Positions 53,784-62,779 are shown, numbered from the stretch's first letter. The stretch is DNA of 64,000 nucleotides from Vibrio porteresiae DSM 19223 (GCF_024347055.1 NZ_AP024895.1:1054001-1118000), one strand, 5' to 3'. Program-made: numbers and translations. Notes: generated by a model from the letters alone, not told the origin.

Positions 53784-53812
53784 ATATTACTCTGCTTTTT
53801 CAATATAAACAA
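53784..53812 (-). promoter_or_regulatory. Candidate promoter of the precursor-maturase operon
   Basis: On the minus strand, TTGTTT (53807-53812) and TAATAT (53784-53789) are separated by 17 bases. Transcription would start near 53777, about 32 bases before the precursor ATG. Confidence 0.55.
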
Positions 53813-53898
53813 ATTGTATATTTATTATATGGATACAAAATAGAAAAAACAAAAAACAGTTAATAATCAATTAGTTAAAATATCATTAGAAAATCTAG

Positions 53899-54111
53899 CT
53901 TGTTTGCTATTTAAATTCACTATCTAGTGCTGATGCCATTGGTGGCAATTTCCCGTGGGGGTTCCTGAACAATGCCACTCTAGGCTCGGTTATAACTGTA
54001 AGTATTAGTATGGGTCCGTTACTGAGTAATCGGACTAACTTGTGGTGGGACATAAGCATGTTAGGCTTCACGGTACTTTGCATGTTCAGTGCAAAGTTTT
54101 GCATAAAGTGA
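53899..54111 (+). pseudogene. C-terminal remnant of a membrane protein gene
   Basis: Seventy codons are open between a TAG at 53896 and a TGA at 54109. The product reads like the end of a polytopic membrane protein (DAIGGNFPWGFLNNATLGSV, then LWWDISMLGFTVLCMFSAKF). There is no start codon or ribosome-binding site for it, and the frame breaks off at the AT-rich RiPP insert. It may be a gene truncated by the insertion. A cation/calcium antiporter-type C-terminus is a guess only. Confidence 0.4.
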
Positions 54112-54416
54112 ATCTGACACCACAGAGTGGGGATGATAACTTTTGCCCATTTTCTTGCAAATCGACCACGCTGACAACGGTGCTCTTTGACGTTTTGGAA
54201 TACGAAAAGTTATCCGAAGGTTGGGAACCGCCTTGCTCTGCTAAATTGGAAATGTCCATCAACGTGCTAGGTGGATTTTGCCTAGCACAAAGCTGATCAT
54301 TCTGTTGTGCAACTATTGTTTGTGTCAAACCTTATATGCATCCTTTGACTAACTATTGACCCAGCTTTCATATTAGATGTATGGTCATCAATGTTTCTAT
54401 TGCTTGGATTAACTAA
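54112..54416. other. Intergenic region without supported gene
   Basis: About 305 bases. Reading frames on both strands are open for 80 codons but overlap each other and lack ribosome-binding sites, so I do not call them. GTGCTAGGTGGATTTTGCCTAGCAC (54270-54294) is an imperfect inverted repeat with stem GTGCTAGG / CCTAGCAC and may be a terminator or the end of a mobile element. Confidence 0.4.
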
Positions 54417-55256
54417 ATGAAAGAATGGGGAAAATGGGTAACGATAGCTGTACTGATATTGATATTTGCAGTGGCATCATACTGGTTTGTTACTACTAAT
54501 CCGTTCAAATTCTCACTCCAAGATGTCCGAGATGTGCTTAAGCAAGTGTTTGTTTATTCATTCGCTGCTGGCGTAGCGATATTTGGTTATTGGTGGACTC
54601 AAAGAGAGCAAGGTAGAAGACATGATGACCAACTTTATGAAGCTCGTTGGAATAAGACCTTAGATTTACAATTGGAAGCCTTAGATAAGCTTTCAAGCAA
54701 GCGTTTGGAGTTGTATAGCGAACTAAGGAAAGTGTCTAAGCTCTACCTATTTCAGTTCATAACAGACGATGAGTTTAGGAATTTGAAGCTGTATGATTTC
54801 GAGGAGCAGATCAGCTGGCAATCAAACCATACATCTTTTTATCTCCACCATGATGATTCCTATCTTATGGACATTATTTTTGAAATGACCGTAACTATCG
54901 GTGAGTTGGAATCTTATTGTAATCAAGTAGTCCCACTTCCCAAAGATGCAAGTGTAGAGTTGGAGGAACTTGTAGCGCTTTCGATAAGGCAACACTTCAA
55001 TAAGATATTGAGATTAAGCTTCGTTTTGGATTGGGAGATAGGCTGTTTAATTGAAGGGAAGGTACTGGATAGATATGACCTAGATCTAGATGATGACAAT
55101 CAGTGGGATAAGCACGATGACACAGAGACGTACCTTGAGTGGAAAGAACGAGTATATAAACAGCAGAGAAAACTTGTAGGGCTAACAAATACTAATGTAA
55201 TTCTTAATGAGATAAACTTTGCTGAATGTAATGATGGTAGTGAGGACAAATCCTAA
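54417..55256 (+). CDS. Two-helix membrane protein of unknown function
   Basis: 279 residues. Two membrane helices (about 8-27 and 44-61) form a hairpin, followed by a charged, largely helical cytoplasmic region with coiled-coil character around 65-110 (EARWNKTLDLQLEALDKLSSKRLELYSELRKVSKLY) and an acidic segment near residues 218-240. I recognise no family. The layout resembles other accessory-region membrane proteins, some of them in defence loci, but no partner gene is adjacent. Confidence 0.6.
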   Translation: MKEWGKWVTIAVLILIFAVASYWFVTTNPFKFSLQDVRDVLKQVFVYSFAAGVAIFGYWWTQREQGRRHDDQLYEARWNKTLDLQLEALDKLSSKRLELYSELRKVSKLYLFQFITDDEFRNLKLYDFEEQISWQSNHTSFYLHHDDSYLMDIIFEMTVTIGELESYCNQVVPLPKDASVELEELVALSIRQHFNKILRLSFVLDWEIGCLIEGKVLDRYDLDLDDDNQWDKHDDTETYLEWKERVYKQQRKLVGLTNTNVILNEINFAECNDGSEDKS

Positions 55257-55563
55257 CCAACGCATGCTCGGCATCCCAATTTGCATTCCTTAACAAGTTC
55301 GATTCTGTCCTAATTCAGCTTATCAAAACGTAACTGTTTAGTGCGGTAGAGCTAAACTGGTTCTGTCCAAAAACCTCACATAAAGACTAAAACTAGGACA
55401 AAAAAGCTCGAAACTTTTCGATGACTTTTGTTGTAGTCTGCCTTTTGCTCTGACTGGCATTAGCTCATTTTAAAACTCAACGCAGTGTGATGTGACGTAC
55501 TTTCGGCCATACTAAAAGCGGCTACTATGCTGGTGGCTATTCATCTATATCTATAAAGGCATC
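55257..55563. other. Intergenic region upstream of yajD
   Basis: About 307 bases. I see no supported gene, repeat or terminator. AAAGG before the ATG at 55564 is the yajD ribosome-binding site. Confidence 0.45.
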
Positions 55564-55911
55564 ATGATGTCATCAGACCACTACGGAAACAGTGCTCGTT
55601 ACGCACGTAAAGAAGCTACCTACCGCGAGAAAGCGCTAAAGCTTTATCCTTGGGTGTGTACAAGGTGCGCGAGAGAGTTTGACTATTCCAATCTCAGTGA
55701 ATTAACGGTTCACCACAAAGATCACGATCATACCAATAACCCCGAAGATGGTAGCAACTGGGAGTTGTTGTGTATTTATTGCCACGATCACGAACATAGT
55801 AAATACCTAGACTATGAACGTTACGGTAGCGAAATAATGCCCGGAGAAGATGAACACAAAGGGGCGACGTATAACCCATTTGCTGATTTAGCCAAGATGA
55901 TGAAGAAATGA
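55564..55911 (+). CDS. yajD: YajD-like HNH nuclease
   Basis: 115 residues. It matches E. coli YajD closely: YREKALKLYPWVCTRCAREFDYSNL, ELTVHHKDHDHTNNPEDGSNWELLCIYCHDHEHSKY. The CXXC pairs bind zinc and the HHxxHD...N...H pattern is the HNH active site. Biological role of YajD is not established. It marks the return to conserved chromosome after the accessory stretch. Confidence 0.94.
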   Translation: MMSSDHYGNSARYARKEATYREKALKLYPWVCTRCAREFDYSNLSELTVHHKDHDHTNNPEDGSNWELLCIYCHDHEHSKYLDYERYGSEIMPGEDEHKGATYNPFADLAKMMKK

Positions 55912-56028
55912 TGTAAAAGGATTCGAACGATTTGGGTTTGAGCTCTGAAACACGGAGATTGACTATTCATTTTACGAGTGCATTATTTGACCTACTCAAT
56001 TCGCTTTAAACCTGAAACGAGGGAATGA

Positions 56029-56637
56029 ATGGATAACGTAAAAAGAAAGTCCGCAGGTTTACCTTATCGCTACGATGATCCTGCATTATTAAGTGATCAG
56101 CATATTTATCAAAATAAAATGGTGGAATATAACCAAACGCTTCCTACTGAGACCGAAAAACGCCAACGATTGCTACAAGAGGTCTTCGCTGAAATTGGTG
56201 AAAATTGTACTGTTGAAACTCCGCTGAATTCTAACTGGGGCTGCAAAAATGTCCATGTTGGGAAAGGTACCTACATTAATTCCAATGTTACCTTTGTTGA
56301 TGACGAGCATATATACATCGGAAATAGCTGTTTAATTGCCCCTAATGTTGTTTTTTGTACTTCGGGGCATCCTATTCTGCCCATCCTTCGTGAAAATCAC
56401 TACGTGTACAATCTGCCAATTCGTGTTGGGAATAACGTTTGGATCGGCTCTGGAGCGCAAATTATGCCCGGAATCACGATTGGTGATAATTCAGTCATAG
56501 GCGCGGGGAGCGTTGTTACTAACGACATACCCGAAAATGTCGTTGCATTTGGTGTTCCATGCCGCGTAATTAGAGACATTGGAGAAAAGGATCAAAAATT
56601 TTATTACAAGCATCATGAACTGGATGTTTGGGAATAG
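56029..56637 (+). CDS. Sugar O-acetyltransferase (maltose/galactoside acetyltransferase family)
   Basis: 202 residues. N-terminal Mac domain (AGLPYRYDDPALLSDQHIYQNKMVEYNQTLPTE) followed by left-handed beta-helix hexapeptide repeats (GKGTYINSNVTFVDDEHIYIGNSCLIAPNVVF), and the active-site histidine in TSGHPILP. It transfers acetyl from acetyl-CoA to sugar hydroxyls, like Maa and LacA. GAGGGAATGA precedes the ATG. Confidence 0.92.
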   Translation: MDNVKRKSAGLPYRYDDPALLSDQHIYQNKMVEYNQTLPTETEKRQRLLQEVFAEIGENCTVETPLNSNWGCKNVHVGKGTYINSNVTFVDDEHIYIGNSCLIAPNVVFCTSGHPILPILRENHYVYNLPIRVGNNVWIGSGAQIMPGITIGDNSVIGAGSVVTNDIPENVVAFGVPCRVIRDIGEKDQKFYYKHHELDVWE

Positions 56638-56638
56638 G

Positions 56639-56672
56639 AACCATATTGTATTCAGTTAGGACACAATATGGT
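56639..56672 (+). terminator. Stem-loop after the acetyltransferase gene
   Basis: An 11-base stem AACCATATTGT / ACAATATGGTT with a 12-base loop and a short TTTTAC tail lies right after the stop codon. Confidence 0.65.
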
Positions 56673-56888
56673 TTTACTGTGTTGATAAGGTGTAGTTGGG
56701 TCGTCGTGCTTTGGTGATTGTCTCGTTGCGAAAAGCATTATGTGCTATTAAAACCATAATCTGTTCCTGCGTGGTTGGGTGTTGTGAATCATCGCTAGTG
56801 AATGTTCTTTGAACCAAATATCGCTAACATCCACGTGGCAAATAGCATAAGATACACGGCCTTTATCTAGCACTGAGCCACACAAGTA

Positions 56889-58145
56889 ATGACCGAAACA
56901 ACTCCGCAACAAACATTTGCCAACCTTGGCCTGATTCCAACGTTAATCGAGCGCCTTGATGCGTTGGAATATCACCAGCCGACGCCGATTCAATCTCATG
57001 TTATTCCTCATATTTTAAATGGGCGAGACATTGTTGGTGGAGCCAATACGGGTTCTGGTAAAACTGCGGCGTTCGCACTGCCTATTTTGCAAAAAGTACT
57101 GCAAGAAGAAGGGCAGCCTCGTCGTGGTAACCTTGTGTCGCACCTGATTTTGGTTCCTACGCGTGAGTTGGCTTCGCAAGTGGCGTATAGCGTGAAATCA
57201 TACTCGTACCATGTGCGCGAAAAGGTCAAAACGACGGCTGTGTTTGGCGGTGTATCAGTGAATCCGCAGATGCTAGCTCTGCGTGGTGGCAGTGATATCG
57301 TGGTGGCGACTCCGGGTCGTTTACTTGATCTTGTCTCCAGTAACGCCATTAAGTTGGATCAAGTCAAAACACTGGTTCTTGATGAAGCCGACCGAATGTT
57401 GAGTCTTGGCTTTACCGACGAACTCAACCAGATTCTGGCCTTACTGCCAGAGAAGAAACAGACGCTGCTGTTCTCGGCAACTTTCCCTGAAAAAGTGACT
57501 GGTTTGGCTCAGAACTTACTACGCGATCCAATTGAGATTCAATTGCAAAGCGCAGAAGCGAGCACCTTAGTGCAGCGTGTGTTTAGTGTGAATAAAGGCC
57601 AGAAAACCGCTGTGCTCGCACACCTCATCAAGCAACATCAGTGGCGTCAAACGTTGATTTTCGTTAACGCTAAAAATGCGTGTAGCCATCTTGCGCAGAA
57701 ACTGTCGAAACGCGGTATCACCGCTGAAGTGTTCCATGGTGACCAGGGGCAGGGAGCGCGCACACGTGTGCTTGACGAGTTTAAGTCGGGAGTGATTCAA
57801 GTGTTGATTGCGACCGATATTGCGGCTCGCGGTTTGGATATCGAAAAACTGCCCGTGGTGATTAACTTTGATTTACCACGTAGCCCGGCTGACTACATGC
57901 ACCGAATTGGTCGTAGTGGTCGTGCGGGAGAGGTGGGGCTTGGTCTTTCTCTGATTGACTATGATGATTATCACCACTTCAAAGTGATTGAAAAGAAAAA
58001 TAAATTCCAGCTTGAGCGTGAACAGGTTGCAGGGTTTGAAGTCGATGATGATCAAAGCGAAGCGTACTTTCTACCAATGACCCCGCGAGCAAAACCAGCT
58101 GGTACAGGTAAAAAGAAGAAAAAGCGTCAACAAGAGAATCTTTAA
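56889..58145 (+). CDS. DEAD-box RNA helicase
   Basis: 418 residues. Q-motif FANLGLIPTLIERLDALEYHQPTPIQ, motif I GANTGSGKTAAF, motif Ia PTRELASQV, motif II LDEADRML, motif III FSATFP, motif VI HRIGRSGRAG. The tail is short and basic (GTGKKKKKRQQE), as in RhlE-type helicases. It unwinds RNA in ribosome assembly or mRNA decay; which of the paralogues it is cannot be decided here. Confidence 0.94.
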   Translation: MTETTPQQTFANLGLIPTLIERLDALEYHQPTPIQSHVIPHILNGRDIVGGANTGSGKTAAFALPILQKVLQEEGQPRRGNLVSHLILVPTRELASQVAYSVKSYSYHVREKVKTTAVFGGVSVNPQMLALRGGSDIVVATPGRLLDLVSSNAIKLDQVKTLVLDEADRMLSLGFTDELNQILALLPEKKQTLLFSATFPEKVTGLAQNLLRDPIEIQLQSAEASTLVQRVFSVNKGQKTAVLAHLIKQHQWRQTLIFVNAKNACSHLAQKLSKRGITAEVFHGDQGQGARTRVLDEFKSGVIQVLIATDIAARGLDIEKLPVVINFDLPRSPADYMHRIGRSGRAGEVGLGLSLIDYDDYHHFKVIEKKNKFQLEREQVAGFEVDDDQSEAYFLPMTPRAKPAGTGKKKKKRQQENL

Positions 58146-58188
58146 TTTAGACCGAGTAATTCGCGGTTAAACGCTAACGGTTCTATAA

Positions 58189-58226
58189 AATAACGCCCCA
58201 CTTGATTGCTCAACTGGGGCGTTATT
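58189..58226. terminator. Bidirectional terminator between the helicase and VF530-family genes
   Basis: A 12-base stem AATAACGCCCCA / TGGGGCGTTATT with a 14-base loop between two convergent genes, T-rich on the right and A-rich on the left. Confidence 0.88.
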
Positions 58227-58247
58227 ATTTGTTCTTATCGAGCTGAA

Positions 58248-58679
58248 TTAGCGACGTGATTGGCTACCACGAGAGGCACGTTGTTTAAACGATGAAGCCG
58301 CTTTGGCTTGAGAGTTTAAAATCGATTCCACAGTCAGTTCCATCGGCTCTTTCGGTTTCAAGCCATTCGGGAACGTACGAGCTCTTGGTGGTAAATCATA
58401 CTCTTCTGCACTCGCGCGTGGCATGCGCTTGAATCGATACAGATAAAAGTTCTCTAATTTTTCTCTCGCCCAATCGGTTTTCTTCAGATACTTCACGCTA
58501 CTTTCAACCGAAGGCTTGGTATTAAAGCAATTAAAGCGCATTGCTGTATCGAGAATGTCCCAGCCATAAAAATCCACCAACTCTTGCACCATGGTTTCTA
58601 GCTTCAAGCCGTGCAGTGGATTGTTTTTTTGCAGTTCAATTCTTTCTTCGTCAGTCATCATTTTAGTGGGCTCACTCAT
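58248..58679 (-). CDS. VF530-family (DUF2132) putative DNA-binding protein
   Basis: 143 residues from ATG 58679 (MSEPTKMMTDEERIEL); a frame 11 codons longer is open and an ATG six codons downstream is possible. The NNPLHGLKLETMVQELVDFYGWDILDTAMRFNCFNTKPSVESSVKYLKKTDWAREKLENFYLY core is the VF530/DUF2132 domain, followed by a basic, disordered-looking C-terminal tail. Family members are thought to bind DNA, from structure. Role unknown. Confidence 0.85.
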   Translation of the reverse strand: MSEPTKMMTDEERIELQKNNPLHGLKLETMVQELVDFYGWDILDTAMRFNCFNTKPSVESSVKYLKKTDWAREKLENFYLYRFKRMPRASAEEYDLPPRARTFPNGLKPKEPMELTVESILNSQAKAASSFKQRASRGSQSRR

Positions 58680-58815
58680 TAACCGGTGGTGGAGTTTAGC
58701 AGAGTATATCAAGCAGCGATATCTATAGTCGTGTGGTGATTAGGTTTAATGTTGAGAGTTGGCAAGTAGAAATAAAAGCAAAAAAAGGGGGCACTTAACA
58801 AGCGCCCCTTTTACC

Positions 58816-60048
58816 TTATTGCAAGGGTTGTCCGTTGAGAGTCGGTTGACCGTTAGTGAGTTTAAATGTGGCTGTATATTTATCTTGTGGGCTTACATCA
58901 AAGTAGTGATGCATCACAGGCGAAATTGTTGGGAAACTTTGTACGAGTGATTTATCCAAATCAAAATCGACCTGAGCAGATAGATTCTCAATGAGTTGAG
59001 TTCGTTTCTGGTATGGTCTCATCTCGGAATACTTAGCAGGAGCAAGCGCAATTGATCCTTTAGCTAAAGAGTCGTTAACTTTTAAAGTAAAGCTATTTCC
59101 ATTAATTCCGTTGTCAAGAAGCTGATTGAGTATATTTTCTGCTTGTTTCTTAACAACATGATTCGAAATATTACCCTTAGCTAAAACATCGGAAAACTCT
59201 TTTAATTGTGACTTTGGTATTCCCGGTACATTCAGGTTAAGGGTGATATCGAAGTTATCTTTAGGAACATTATCAATGTTGATATTCAGTTTATCTATAT
59301 CGATGTCTGCCGTTAAAGTTGCGGAAGGCTCATTAGTCAGTGAAGTATTCCATTCAAATCCTGAAACTTGGAGGCTCTGATTGTAACGATTATCCAACAA
59401 ACTCATTTTGCCTGTTTTGATATCGAATGTGTTCTTTGGCGCGTTTTCACCACCGACTGATTTTATGGTGAAATCAGATAAGGAATACTGCTCATCTCTC
59501 TTGTTATATATCAAGCGTGGTAGATGTATTGTAGAGCTAAATTGCTTCGATGAACCTACACTGCTAAACGTCAATTCCCCAAGCTCTAAATAGCTAAGTC
59601 CGTCTTGTATTTTACCAACCTGAACTTCACCTTTTAAATCAATATTGTTATCAATAGTAGAAAACGAATAAGCAATGTTGTCATTAAAAGTAGTGACTTC
59701 TTCAATAAACTTCTTGGCTAAACCTTTGTCTTTAACAATAGTGAAATTGCCATTAATTGATGATGCAAATAGACCAATTTTTGCCGTATGGTTAAAGAAA
59801 ATTGGTAGATTATCTGCCCGTTTACCATCAACAATGATGTAAATGACATATTGCTCTTCAATCTTGGAGCCATTAACCTCGGAAGACAATCTTTGAATCT
59901 GAATCGAATCATTTTCATAATTTTGCAAAGTATGAAGAATTTCTGTAGTCACTTCTTGACCTGCTTTGTTGATCATTATGTTATTTGCAACAAAACCACA
60001 ACCTACAGCAGCTAAAATGATCCCACTAGCAACTAACTTTCTTTTCAT
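58816..60048 (-). CDS. DUF945 (YdgA-like) periplasmic protein
   Basis: 410 residues. A signal-anchor at the N-terminus (residues 5-23) is followed by a long beta-rich domain of the DUF945/YdgA type (INGNFTIVKDKGLAKKF, LKGEVQVGKIQDGLSYLELGELTF, TADIDIDKLNINIDNVP) and the closing TATFKLTNGQPTLNGQPL. The family is exported and of unknown function in E. coli. A GGAAAT site precedes the ATG. Confidence 0.85.
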   Translation of the reverse strand: MKRKLVASGIILAAVGCGFVANNIMINKAGQEVTTEILHTLQNYENDSIQIQRLSSEVNGSKIEEQYVIYIIVDGKRADNLPIFFNHTAKIGLFASSINGNFTIVKDKGLAKKFIEEVTTFNDNIAYSFSTIDNNIDLKGEVQVGKIQDGLSYLELGELTFSSVGSSKQFSSTIHLPRLIYNKRDEQYSLSDFTIKSVGGENAPKNTFDIKTGKMSLLDNRYNQSLQVSGFEWNTSLTNEPSATLTADIDIDKLNINIDNVPKDNFDITLNLNVPGIPKSQLKEFSDVLAKGNISNHVVKKQAENILNQLLDNGINGNSFTLKVNDSLAKGSIALAPAKYSEMRPYQKRTQLIENLSAQVDFDLDKSLVQSFPTISPVMHHYFDVSPQDKYTATFKLTNGQPTLNGQPLQ

Positions 60049-61015
60049 TATTAGTATTTCCTAAAACAAATGTATATTAATAGACATGACTCATTCTGAA
60101 AATCGCTTATTAAGCTATTTGTTATTCAGTTAGGTTACTATTTTACAATGTGAAAGTATGTGTCACCATAAAATTATCCATCAAGTTGAATATCGCTATA
60201 TGAAATGTGATAGATCTTGCGTTGATAACTTAAATTTTTCACCAAAAATAATAATTAATTTAACTTTCTAAACTTTCCTTGTAATTGGTGTTGCTAAATT
60301 AGCAATGCATGGAATTTTCACCATGTACAAAAAACGCACATTTAAACTGTTTGATTAGCAATTTTTTCGTTATTTTTCTTAGCTTGAAATGGTTGATGAA
60401 GCACTGAAAATATTCCCCGATGGGATAGGGCTGAATAGAGGCATAGTGGACTCTACCTGATCACTGTAAATGATACAGATCCCTGTTGGCTTTTCTCATA
60501 TCGAGGATCTGTTCTTATGAATAGTTGATTATGAGTCAACTCGACCTTGGGTGGGGCTTTGCAGGGGGGCAGCAAGAGTGCCTCGTTTGTTGGGATCATG
60601 GACTAAAACTGAAAAAAAAAGCCCATTACAGGGAAATGGGCTTAAAGGTTTTCCAATCACAACTAAGGAGTATTGCCTATTGGCAGTCCGTCTATTCTTT
60701 TTAACTATAGAACAGGGTGGGTTAAACGAAAGTCGAATGTGACTCTTATTTGAGACATTTGGGGCAATATGATGGTAACTGGCTGATTGTTATCTATAAC
60801 TTTAGCACTAGCTAAAAACGGTGTCCTAGCTGACTTTTATTAATTCCTAAAATGAATTCAGTATACCTATAAGTGTATTTTATTAATGGAGTGGTGGCTG
60901 AAAAACAAAATTGCTCAATATTTTAGGGTGATAACTAATAAAACCGTTTTTATTTATGAAACCGCTTCTAGTTCAGTTATGCTGTATTCATGTTCAGTTG
61001 AATAATGTCGTAAAA
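60049..61015. other. Large intergenic region between the DUF945 and HD-GYP genes
   Basis: About 965 bases. The only clear structure is a hairpin with a minus-strand T9 tail at 60611-60643. Divergent promoters for both neighbours must lie here. Weak open frames exist (for example near 60551 on the plus strand) but none has a convincing ribosome-binding site. A non-coding RNA is possible. Confidence 0.45.
60611..60643 (-). terminator. Orphan terminator on the minus strand
   Basis: A 9-base stem AAGCCCATT / AATGGGCTT with a 7-base loop, followed on the minus strand by nine T's. No annotated gene transcribes into it from the right, so an unrecognised minus-strand RNA ending here is possible. Confidence 0.7.
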
Positions 61016-62779
61016 ATGGTTCAGCTATCTTCTCGGTGTATTGTTACGCTCCTTCTTTCCTTGCTGCTTAGTGCTGTAAGTTCTGTGCTATTTGCTGCCG
61101 AAAACTCGCCACAACGGATCTTGGTATTACACTCTTATGGCACGTCTTACGAGTGGACGCATCAGTTGCAAAAGGGTATCGAAGATAAGTTCCTTGATAC
61201 GAATGTTAAGCTATCGGTCGAATACCTAGATACCAAACGTATTTTTAATGAAGATTATTTCACGAGTGTTCGCCAATACATTGCCAGCAAATATCATGAT
61301 TACCCCTTCGATGCAGTTATTATTACCGACGATAATGCACTCACGTTTATCAATAGCTTGGAAATGAGCAATCTTAAAAATTTGCCTACTGTTGCTGTTG
61401 GTATTAATAATTTTGATGCTTCTTTAGCGCCGCTAACTCATGATGGCCTCATTATTTATGAGAAAGATCGAATTGAAGAAACGGTTGAGCTTATTTCCCA
61501 TCTACGGCCGAAAATAAAAAACCTCTACTATTTAGCTGATCGCAGCTCGACAGCCGATTATATTCTGCAAGAAACACAAAAGGTGGTTAAACAATACCCG
61601 CACATTCAGTTGGTGGAAATCAGAGATCTGACTTTAGATGAAGCCAGTTCACTGCTCAAAAAGGTATCCCCTGACGATGCGGTATTACTCACTCACTACA
61701 ATACTGAAATTGCAAAAAATATTTATCACGATTACAACCAAATCGCTGAAGAAATTGGTTCAGCCAGTCCTGCGCCAGTCTTTGTTTTTTGGAAATTTTA
61801 TGTTCGCAGTGGAATTTTGGGCGGGGTGGTGAGCGACTCGTATCAATTAGGAAGTTTAGCTGCTGATGTGGTTGCGAATAAATTAGCGGGTAAGGTTGTA
61901 ATTCCAACGCATTTAGAAACGCAATCTTTCGCTACTGCTTTTGATTATCCAGTGCTGTTAAAACATCACATTGACCAATCACTTCTGCCCAAAGGCTCGG
62001 TGTTAATCGATAAACCAGAGTCTTTTGTCGAGGCCAATTTCCGTTGGTTGTTGGTGACCTGCAGCATCATTTTGGTGTTGGTAATCATCATTTTTATGTT
62101 GGTACTTGCTCTTGGTCGTAAGAAGATTATCAATCAGCAGAACCAGAAAATTCTGTCGCTGCAGAAAAATACCGTGAATGTACAAAAAGAGCTGATTCAT
62201 CTGTTGGGAGATGCAATCGAAACACGCTCAGGGGAAACTGGTAATCACGTGAAGCGCGTTGCCAAAATGTCCTCGTTATTGGCGAAATATGCGGGTTTAT
62301 CACCGAGAGAATGCGAAGCCATTGAAGTGGTTAGTCCTATGCACGATATTGGCAAAATTGGTATTCCTGAGGCCATATTGGAAAAACCGGGCAAATTGGA
62401 GCCGCATGAGTGGGAAATAATGAAAACCCATGTCGATATTGGCTACAAAATTCTCAGTGCCAGTGAAGGCGAATTTTTGGACTACGCGGCTGTTATTGCT
62501 TTGGAACATCATGAGCGTTGGGATGGAATGGGATACCCCGCCGGTAAATCGGGTGAGCAGATTCATTTATATGCTCGTATCACCACAGTGGTGGATGTAT
62601 TCGATGCTTTAATGAGTGTGCGCTGTTACAAACCAGCGTGGCCGCTAGAGCAGGTGGTGGCTCTTTTTGAAGAGCAACGAGGAAAACAATTTGATCCGCG
62701 GTTGACCCAGTTGTTGCTTACTCATATCGATGATTTTATTGCTATTCGTCAGCAATATCCGGATGTGACGACTATTTAA
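61016..62779 (+). CDS. Substrate-binding and HD-GYP protein (putative c-di-GMP phosphodiesterase)
   Basis: 587 residues from ATG 61016, chosen because it gives a clean signal peptide (MVQLSSRCIVTLLLSLLLSAVSS); the frame is open 20 codons further, to 60956. The periplasmic part resembles ABC-transporter substrate-binding proteins of the ABC_sub_bind type (ILVLHSYGTSYEWTHQLQKGIED, TDDNALTFI). A membrane helix lies near 345-370, and the C-terminus is an HD-GYP domain with HD at 443-444 (MHDIGKIGIP) and GYP at 506-508 (HHERWDGMGYPAG). The catalytic residues are present, so it probably degrades c-di-GMP. Confidence 0.9.
   Translation: MVQLSSRCIVTLLLSLLLSAVSSVLFAAENSPQRILVLHSYGTSYEWTHQLQKGIEDKFLDTNVKLSVEYLDTKRIFNEDYFTSVRQYIASKYHDYPFDAVIITDDNALTFINSLEMSNLKNLPTVAVGINNFDASLAPLTHDGLIIYEKDRIEETVELISHLRPKIKNLYYLADRSSTADYILQETQKVVKQYPHIQLVEIRDLTLDEASSLLKKVSPDDAVLLTHYNTEIAKNIYHDYNQIAEEIGSASPAPVFVFWKFYVRSGILGGVVSDSYQLGSLAADVVANKLAGKVVIPTHLETQSFATAFDYPVLLKHHIDQSLLPKGSVLIDKPESFVEANFRWLLVTCSIILVLVIIIFMLVLALGRKKIINQQNQKILSLQKNTVNVQKELIHLLGDAIETRSGETGNHVKRVAKMSSLLAKYAGLSPRECEAIEVVSPMHDIGKIGIPEAILEKPGKLEPHEWEIMKTHVDIGYKILSASEGEFLDYAAVIALEHHERWDGMGYPAGKSGEQIHLYARITTVVDVFDALMSVRCYKPAWPLEQVVALFEEQRGKQFDPRLTQLLLTHIDDFIAIRQQYPDVTTI

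Noticed and set aside
53907..54328. Overlapping 65-84 codon frames on both strands right of the precursor
   Set aside because: They overlap each other, lack ribosome-binding sites and show no recognised domain.
53880..54330. Superintegron attC-type site
   Set aside because: The short inverted repeat near 54270-54294 lacks the conserved attC core sites and no cassette array or integrase is present.
60551..60742. Plus-strand 63-codon frame MGLCRGAARVPRLLGSW
   Set aside because: It runs through the orphan hairpin and A9 tract, has no good ribosome-binding site, and reads like noncoding sequence.
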